A stretch of DNA of 35,481 bases from Verrucomicrobiota bacterium (lineage in GTDB: Bacteria; Verrucomicrobiota; Verrucomicrobiia; Opitutales; Opitutaceae): the NCBI GenBank assembly GCA_023430565.1, contig JAEZAD010000063.1, positions 1 through 35,481 on the forward strand, read 5' to 3'. Of this stretch, positions 30,893 through 35,481 are shown in pieces. The notes under the pieces are model-generated. The model ran no database searches, was not told the origin of the DNA, and saw only the letters and a program-made list of their open reading frames with translations. How positions within the stretch are numbered: the first letter of the stretch is position 1; each line of letters starts with the position of its first letter. The position numbers and the translations under genes are program-made.

Positions 30893-32785
30893 ATGTCGGC
30901 GGCACGATTGCAAAACTGGTGTCGGGAAGCGGTGGCGCTGCATCGGGCGGGGCGACTCGAGGAGGCGGAAAAAATCTACCGTCAGGCGCGCGCCGTGGCG
31001 CCGAAGAGTTTCGACCTGCTGCACAATTCCGGGCTGCTGGCGTATCAACAAGGCAAGCTCGCCGACGCGTTGGAGTGGCTCGGGCGGGCGCACCAGTTGA
31101 ATCCAAAAGCGGTCGTGTGCGAGATGCGGCTCGGACTGGCTTTTCTCGCGGCGGGCCGGCGCGAGGAGGCGGAGAAGCACCTGCGCCGCGTCGTGGAAAT
31201 CCAGCCCGACTACGCGGTGGGCTGGAGCAACCTCGCGACGTGCCTGAAAACACAGGACCGGCTGGCCGAGGCGATCGGGTGTCATGAAAAAGCGGTGACG
31301 CTCGATCCCGCGAACGCGTCGGCGTGGTTCAACTACGGGTTGACGCTCAGCCTGGCGGGGAGATTGGCGGAGGCGCTGGGTGCGCACGAGCGGGCGCTGG
31401 CGGCGGATCCCGCGTATGCGATGGGGCACTTCGGGCGCGGACAGGCGTTGCAGCAGCTGCACCGGCCGGCGGAGGCGGTCGCGGCTTACGAAAGGTTTCT
31501 CGAGCTCAAGCCGGGTCATCACGAAGCGCAGAGCTTCCGGTTGTTCTGTCTCCACTATGTGGAGACGGTGGGCCGGGAGCGGCTGTGGGCGGAGCATCTT
31601 GCGTATGGGCGGTCACTGGAGCGGACGGTGCCGGCGAGATGGCCGAACCTGCCGGTGGCGGAGCGGCGATTGAAGGTCGCGATGCTGTCGCCGGACCTGC
31701 GGGCGCATTCGTGCGCGTTTTTCCTGGAGCCGTTGTTGGAGAACCTGTCGCGCGACGAATTCGAGGTCGTGTTGTATCACGATCATTTGCGCGAAGACGC
31801 GGTGTCGGCGCGCCTGCGGCAGCACGCGAGCGGCTGGCGGAATTTTGTCGGACAGCCTTCGGCCGCGGTCGAGGCGGCGATCCGCGGGGATGCGCCGGAT
31901 ATTGTGATCGACCTGGCGGGGCACACGGGCATGACGGCGCGGCTGCCGCTCTTTGCGCGGCGGCTGGCACCGGTGCAGATCACGTATCTCGGTTATCCGG
32001 ATACAACGGGCGTGCCGGAGATGGATTATCGTTTTACGGATGCGCTGGCCGATCCCGAAGGCGAGGCCGACGGATTTGCGACCGAGCGGCTGGTGCGTTT
32101 TTCCGAGTGTGCGTGGAGCTATCGTCCGCCGGAGAATGCGCCGGAGCCGGGGCGAATGGCGCGCACGAGCGAGGGCGTGGTGTTCGGCTGTTTCAACAAT
32201 CTCGCGAAGGTGACGGATGGGCAGCTGGCAGTGTGGGCGCGGGTGCTCGCGGCGGTGCCGACGTCGCGGCTGTTATTGAAGGGCAAGGGCCTGTCCGAGG
32301 AAAACGTGCGGGCGCGGTATCGCGAGCGATGCGCGCGGGCGGGAATTTCGGTCGAGCGTCTGGATCTGGTCGAACGCACGCCGGATGCGAAGTCGCACCT
32401 CGGGATCTACGATGGCGTCGATGTGGCGCTCGACACCTTTCCGTATCATGGCACGACGACGACCTGTGAGGCGTTGTGGATGGGGGTGCCGGTGATCACG
32501 CTCGCGGGCGAAAGCCATATGGCGCGCGTCGGTGCCAGCTTGTTGCGCGCGGCCGGGCGGCCGGAGTGGGTCGCGCGGACGACGGATGACTATGTGGAGC
32601 TGGCGCGGTCGCTCGGCGCGGCCGGAACGCGCGGTCGCGAGGAACGGGTGGCGCTGCGCGAGGCGGTGCGCGGATCGCGTTTGTTGAACCAGGCCGGGCA
32701 TGCGGCGGATTTCGGGCGGGCGTTGCGCGACTGCTGGGCTCGCTGGTGCAACGAACAGGCGGGAGTCGAGCCTCGCGGCGGCTGA
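30893..32785 (+). CDS. TPR-containing O-GlcNAc transferase-like glycosyltransferase (GT41)
   Basis: 630 residues. The first ~210 residues are about six TPR units, e.g. AVALHRAGRLEEAEKIYRQARAVAPKSFD and GWSNLATCLKTQDRLAEAIGCHEKAVTLDP. The catalytic GT-B part (~255-610) carries GT41 (OGT/SPINDLY-like) landmarks. These are H272 in MLSPDLRAHSCAFFLEPLL, NNLAKVTDG with K439, D514 in ALDTFPYHGTTTTCEALWMG (the nucleotide-sugar site), and GESHMARVGASLL. OGT enzymes transfer a sugar, usually GlcNAc from UDP-GlcNAc, to Ser/Thr of proteins in the cytoplasm; the sugar and target here are unknown. GGAG 8 nt before the ATG at 30893 fixes the start. It leads the run OGT / HDOD / TPR / OGT. Confidence 0.93.
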   Translation: MSAARLQNWCREAVALHRAGRLEEAEKIYRQARAVAPKSFDLLHNSGLLAYQQGKLADALEWLGRAHQLNPKAVVCEMRLGLAFLAAGRREEAEKHLRRVVEIQPDYAVGWSNLATCLKTQDRLAEAIGCHEKAVTLDPANASAWFNYGLTLSLAGRLAEALGAHERALAADPAYAMGHFGRGQALQQLHRPAEAVAAYERFLELKPGHHEAQSFRLFCLHYVETVGRERLWAEHLAYGRSLERTVPARWPNLPVAERRLKVAMLSPDLRAHSCAFFLEPLLENLSRDEFEVVLYHDHLREDAVSARLRQHASGWRNFVGQPSAAVEAAIRGDAPDIVIDLAGHTGMTARLPLFARRLAPVQITYLGYPDTTGVPEMDYRFTDALADPEGEADGFATERLVRFSECAWSYRPPENAPEPGRMARTSEGVVFGCFNNLAKVTDGQLAVWARVLAAVPTSRLLLKGKGLSEENVRARYRERCARAGISVERLDLVERTPDAKSHLGIYDGVDVALDTFPYHGTTTTCEALWMGVPVITLAGESHMARVGASLLRAAGRPEWVARTTDDYVELARSLGAAGTRGREERVALREAVRGSRLLNQAGHAADFGRALRDCWARWCNEQAGVEPRGG

Positions 32786-32880
32786 CGGTTCCCGCGGGGC
32801 GGTCGATCAGGCAAATCGGCTGAGCGGGGAATGCGCGTTTTCGCTAAGTTTGCGAGCGGGCGGGACGATATTTGGGACCG

Positions 32881-33720
32881 ATGATCGCCACGCCGATTCC
32901 GCGCGAGACGCTCCTGCACGTTGTGAAGCAACTGCCGGCGGCGCCTCGCATCATGTCGCAACTCGGACATCTGTTGCTCGATCCCAATTCGGAAATGGAC
33001 GAGATCACCGAGCTGCTGCGCCGCGACACGGCGCTGACGGCGCGCATCATTCGAATCAGCAACAGTGCGTTCTACAACGCGGGGCAGCCCTACGGGACGC
33101 TCGACGAGGCGCTCGCGCGCGTGGGCTACATGGAAGTTTACCGTCTGACCGGGCTCGCGGCGGTGTCGCAGATGTCGGACCAGGAGCTGGCGATGTATGG
33201 GATTTCCGGCGCGCAACTGCGCGAGAACTCGCTGCTGACGGCACTGGTGATGGAAGCGCTGGCGTCGATGGTCGGCATCGATCCGCGCGTGGCGTATACG
33301 GCGGGCCTGCTGCGGTCGGTCGGCAAGATCGCGCTCGATCGGGTGACGCGGAACGGATCCTACCAGGGCCACTATTGCCGCGAGCATGGCCGGCTCGGCG
33401 ATTGGGAAAACCAGTTTATCGGGATGACGAATTGCGAGGCCGCGGCGGTGATTCTGAAGGAGTGGCGTTTTCCGCTGACGACGATCGCGGGCATTCGCGA
33501 TCACTATTTGTCGGCGCCGGGGGCGTCGCCGCTGGCGCAGCTGCTGAACCTGGCGGCGGGTGCGGCGGAGCGCGGCGGGCATGGATTTCCGGGGGAGACG
33601 GATTATTGGACGGGGGCGATCGCGGCGTGCCGCGATTTGCCGCTCGAGGACGAGCAGGTGACGGAAGCGCTGCGCCGGGCCCTGGAGCTGTTCGGGCCGC
33701 TGCGGGAAGCGGTGAGTTGA
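32881..33720 (+). CDS. HDOD domain-containing signalling protein (third of three)
   Basis: 279 residues from the ATG at 32881; the frame is open from a TTG at 32872. HDOD domain with LPAAPRIMSQLGHLLLDPNSEM, LLRRDTALTARIIRISNSAFYNAGQP, LDEALARVGYMEVYRLTG and AGLLRSVGKIALDRV, where even the first His of the HD pair is Arg, so catalysis is excluded. It is a clear paralogue of the HDOD protein at 24121. It lies 95 bp after the first OGT-like gene and 165 bp before the TPR gene, all on the same strand. This suggests a link between HDOD signalling and glycosylation that I have not seen described. Confidence 0.87.
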   Translation: MIATPIPRETLLHVVKQLPAAPRIMSQLGHLLLDPNSEMDEITELLRRDTALTARIIRISNSAFYNAGQPYGTLDEALARVGYMEVYRLTGLAAVSQMSDQELAMYGISGAQLRENSLLTALVMEALASMVGIDPRVAYTAGLLRSVGKIALDRVTRNGSYQGHYCREHGRLGDWENQFIGMTNCEAAAVILKEWRFPLTTIAGIRDHYLSAPGASPLAQLLNLAAGAAERGGHGFPGETDYWTGAIAACRDLPLEDEQVTEALRRALELFGPLREAVS

Positions 33721-33885
33721 GCGGCGGAAAATTCTGCCGGCGGCGGCCGCAGGATGACGCACGCGCGTCGCTCGAAGTGGAGGACCGCGAAGTATTTTTC
33801 GTTGTTTCGTCTGGTATTCAGCAAGTTGAGACGCGGCGCCGGTCGACGGCGCGGAAGCTGCAACCCCTCCTCGAACTTTTCCCCC

Positions 33886-34392
33886 ATGAACCGAAAAAAG
33901 ATTCTCAACACAATCGAGCAGGCGCTGGCGCATCATCAGGCGGGTCGTATCGACGAGGCGGCGCGGACGTATGCGGAGGTGTGCCGGGTGGCGCCGCGGT
34001 TTTTCGACGCGTGGTATCTCGCGGGGGCGCTGGCCTTTCAGCGCGGGGGGCATTTGCGCGAGGCGATCGAACTGCTGACGCGGGCGTTGCGGCTGAAGCC
34101 TGACTCGGTGGAGTGCAAACTTTTCCTCGGGATGGCGCTGGCCGATGCGGGGCGGCATGCGGAGGCGGAAAAACCCTTGCGCGCGGCGGTGCAGAAGCTG
34201 CCCGGTTTTGCGGAAGCGTGGGAGAATCTCGCGAACGTGGTCTGCGCGCTCGGTCGTTCGGACGAAGCGGTGGGTTATATGCGCCGCGCGCTCGTGCTTC
34301 AGCCCGGACGCGCCGATCTCCGCGAACGGCTCGATGCGCTGCTGGCGGGCCGCGAAGTCCCGGTGGCGGTCGCGCAGGTGGCGGTGGCGTGA
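33886..34392 (+). CDS. TPR-only protein paralogous to the TPR part of the OGT-like enzymes
   Basis: 168 residues, about four TPR units and nothing else. ALAHHQAGRIDEAARTYAEV, then CRVAPRFFDAWYLAGALAFQ, GMALADAGRHAEAEKPLRAA and NVVCALGRSDEAVGYMRRALVLQP align in order with the first four TPRs of the flanking OGT-like proteins. The catalytic domain is absent, and the stop TGA at 34390 lies 21 bp before the next OGT-like gene. The frame is open back to 33754, but that stretch is Arg/Ser-rich with lower G+C and looks non-coding; the ATG at 33886 begins the similarity. It could be a truncated duplicate or an adaptor that competes for or presents protein targets. Confidence 0.82.
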   Translation: MNRKKILNTIEQALAHHQAGRIDEAARTYAEVCRVAPRFFDAWYLAGALAFQRGGHLREAIELLTRALRLKPDSVECKLFLGMALADAGRHAEAEKPLRAAVQKLPGFAEAWENLANVVCALGRSDEAVGYMRRALVLQPGRADLRERLDALLAGREVPVAVAQVAVA

Positions 34393-34413
34393 GGCGGCGA
34401 TAGCGCGTGCGCG

Positions 34414-35481
34414 ATGGGTGCGGCGAAAGCGATCGAGCTGTTGCGGCAGGCCCATGCGGAACATCGGGCGGGCCGGTGGGAGGCGGCGGCGGGATTATAC
34501 GCGCGCGTGCGCGTGATCGCGCCGACGAGTTTCGATGCGTTTCATCTGTCGGGATTTCTCGCACTGCAACAGAAGCGCTACGAGGAGGCGGCGACGCTGC
34601 TCGAACGGGCGCGGACGTTGAACCGGCGATCGTCGATCTGCGCGCTGCGGCTGGCACATGCGTGGAAGGCGCTCGGGCAGATCGACAAGGCGCGGACGGC
34701 GGCCGAGGCGGCGGTGGCGAGCGATGCCGCGAATGCGGATGCGCATTTTTGCCTGGGAGAACTGGCGGCGGCGCGGGAAGGTTTCGCGGCGGCGGTGCCG
34801 CATTTCAGGCGCGTGTTGCAGTTGCAGCCGGGTGCGGCGGATGGCTGGGCGAATCTCGGGGTGGCGCTGGCGCAGTCGGGCGGCGGCGCGGAGGCGCTGG
34901 CGTGTTTCGAGCGAGCGCTGGAGATCGCGCCCGGGAATGCGCAGGCGCTGACGGGGCGGGCGCTGGCGTTGCAGCAGACGCATCGCGTGCGCGAAGCGGC
35001 GGAGGCGTTTGCGGAGGCGGTCGAGAAGAACCCACGAAATTTTCAGGCGCGGAGTGCGCGGTTGCTGACGTTGCAATATCTCGACGGCGTGGATCGCGAG
35101 ACGATGTTCGCGGAGCATCGGGCGTTTGGGGCGGCGGCGAAAGCGGCGGCGGGGAGCGGGGACGGAATGCGTGCGGGAGCGCGGCGCGAACCGGGGGAGC
35201 AACGGCTGCGGGTGGCGTTTCTTTCGCCGGATTTTCGGGCGCACTCGGTCGCGTTTTTCATCGAGCCCCTGCTCCGGCATCTCGATCGAGAGGCGTTCGA
35301 GGTCGTGCTGTATCACGATCATCCGATCGTCGATGCGACGTCGGAGCGGTTGCGCGCGCTGGCAGGTCGCTGGCGGCATTTCGCGGGCTGGTCGAACGAG
35401 CGCGTGGAGGCCGCGATTCGGGGCGATGCGCCGGACGTGCTGGTGGATCTCGCGGGGCACACGGGGTTCAATCGATTGCCG
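34414..35481 (+). CDS. Second TPR-OGT-like glycosyltransferase (GT41), 3' end cut by window edge
   Basis: 356 residues visible. TPR units occupy ~1-215: AHAEHRAGRWEAAAGLYARV, then IAPTSFDAFHLSGFLALQQ, GWANLGVALAQSGGGAEALA and CFERALEIAPGNAQAL. The GT41 catalytic domain starts at ~263 with RVAFLSPDFRAHSVAFFIEPLLRHL (H277), followed by VVLYHDHP and RGDAPDVLVDLAGHTG, matching the first OGT-like protein closely. The nucleotide-sugar-binding half lies beyond the right edge. It starts 21 bp after the TPR-only gene, so co-transcription is likely. It is clearly a paralogue, not an identical copy, of the enzyme at 30893, so it may have another target set. Confidence 0.9.
   Translation, partial: MGAAKAIELLRQAHAEHRAGRWEAAAGLYARVRVIAPTSFDAFHLSGFLALQQKRYEEAATLLERARTLNRRSSICALRLAHAWKALGQIDKARTAAEAAVASDAANADAHFCLGELAAAREGFAAAVPHFRRVLQLQPGAADGWANLGVALAQSGGGAEALACFERALEIAPGNAQALTGRALALQQTHRVREAAEAFAEAVEKNPRNFQARSARLLTLQYLDGVDRETMFAEHRAFGAAAKAAAGSGDGMRAGARREPGEQRLRVAFLSPDFRAHSVAFFIEPLLRHLDREAFEVVLYHDHPIVDATSERLRALAGRWRHFAGWSNERVEAAIRGDAPDVLVDLAGHTGFNRLP

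Noticed and set aside
33754..33885. Upstream extension of the TPR-only protein
   Set aside because: Lower G+C, Arg/Ser-rich product and no TPR similarity; the ATG at 33886 starts the repeat-matching sequence.
1..35481. CRISPR arrays, insertion sequences, prophage genes
   Set aside because: I saw no regularly spaced repeats, transposase or integrase motifs, or terminal inverted repeats with target duplications.

Overview
The window is G+C-rich bacterial DNA in which nearly every gene has G or C at the third codon position. That bias also creates long empty reading frames opposite the true genes. Gene content suggests a member of the Verrucomicrobiota, probably Opitutaceae-like. The clues are a PEP-CTERM protein, an NHL-repeat protein ending in two tandem ~130-residue modules of a kind I associate with Opitutus relatives, fused spermidine synthase/transporter-like membrane proteins, DUF2231 and DUF4142 proteins, and several HDOD proteins. 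The taxonomic call is inference; there is no rRNA in the window.

Left part (1-14.9 kb), mostly on the minus strand. An fdhD / YdeP-type molybdopterin oxidoreductase pair runs off the left edge. Next come a fused acetyltransferase-methyltransferase, a Ser/Thr-rich secreted protein with YXWGXW-like repeats, and a short FtsH protease. FtsH is divergent from the ribosome hibernation factor hpf. A 1032-residue NHL-repeat protein follows, with a decayed copy of its own C-terminal tail just upstream. Then come a two-gene DUF2231/Rieske unit and a large spermidine-synthase-like membrane protein.

Middle part (15-25 kb) is a patchwork of short operons. It holds a DUF4142 protein convergent with a PEP-CTERM protein (each with its own hairpin terminator), DUF2934 and BamE-like small proteins, and an XRE regulator. 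The XRE gene is divergent from a tightly overlapping four-gene unit: a small protein, a degenerate receiver, a receiver with a CxxC...CxxC tail, and SlyX. After that come a lipoprotein, a DUF1328 membrane peptide, KDPG aldolase, tRNA-Leu(CAG), 3-methyladenine glycosylase, an SGNH hydrolase, a GNAT acetyltransferase and the first of three HDOD proteins.

Right part (25-35.5 kb) looks regulatory and post-translational. A three-gene operon encodes a Pro-rich exported protein, a TPR protein and a small coiled-coil FlgN-like protein. A PAS-PAS-histidine kinase-receiver hybrid and a second HDOD protein are separated by an unusual GAGAAC-rich hairpin repeat. Divergent from them, across a run of four small hairpins, lies OGT-like glycosyltransferase / HDOD / TPR-only / second OGT-like glycosyltransferase (cut by the right edge). 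This last cluster is the best candidate for an undescribed system: two TPR-OGT enzymes and a catalytic-domain-free TPR paralogue interleaved with an HDOD signalling protein. No insertion sequence, phage gene or CRISPR array was seen.
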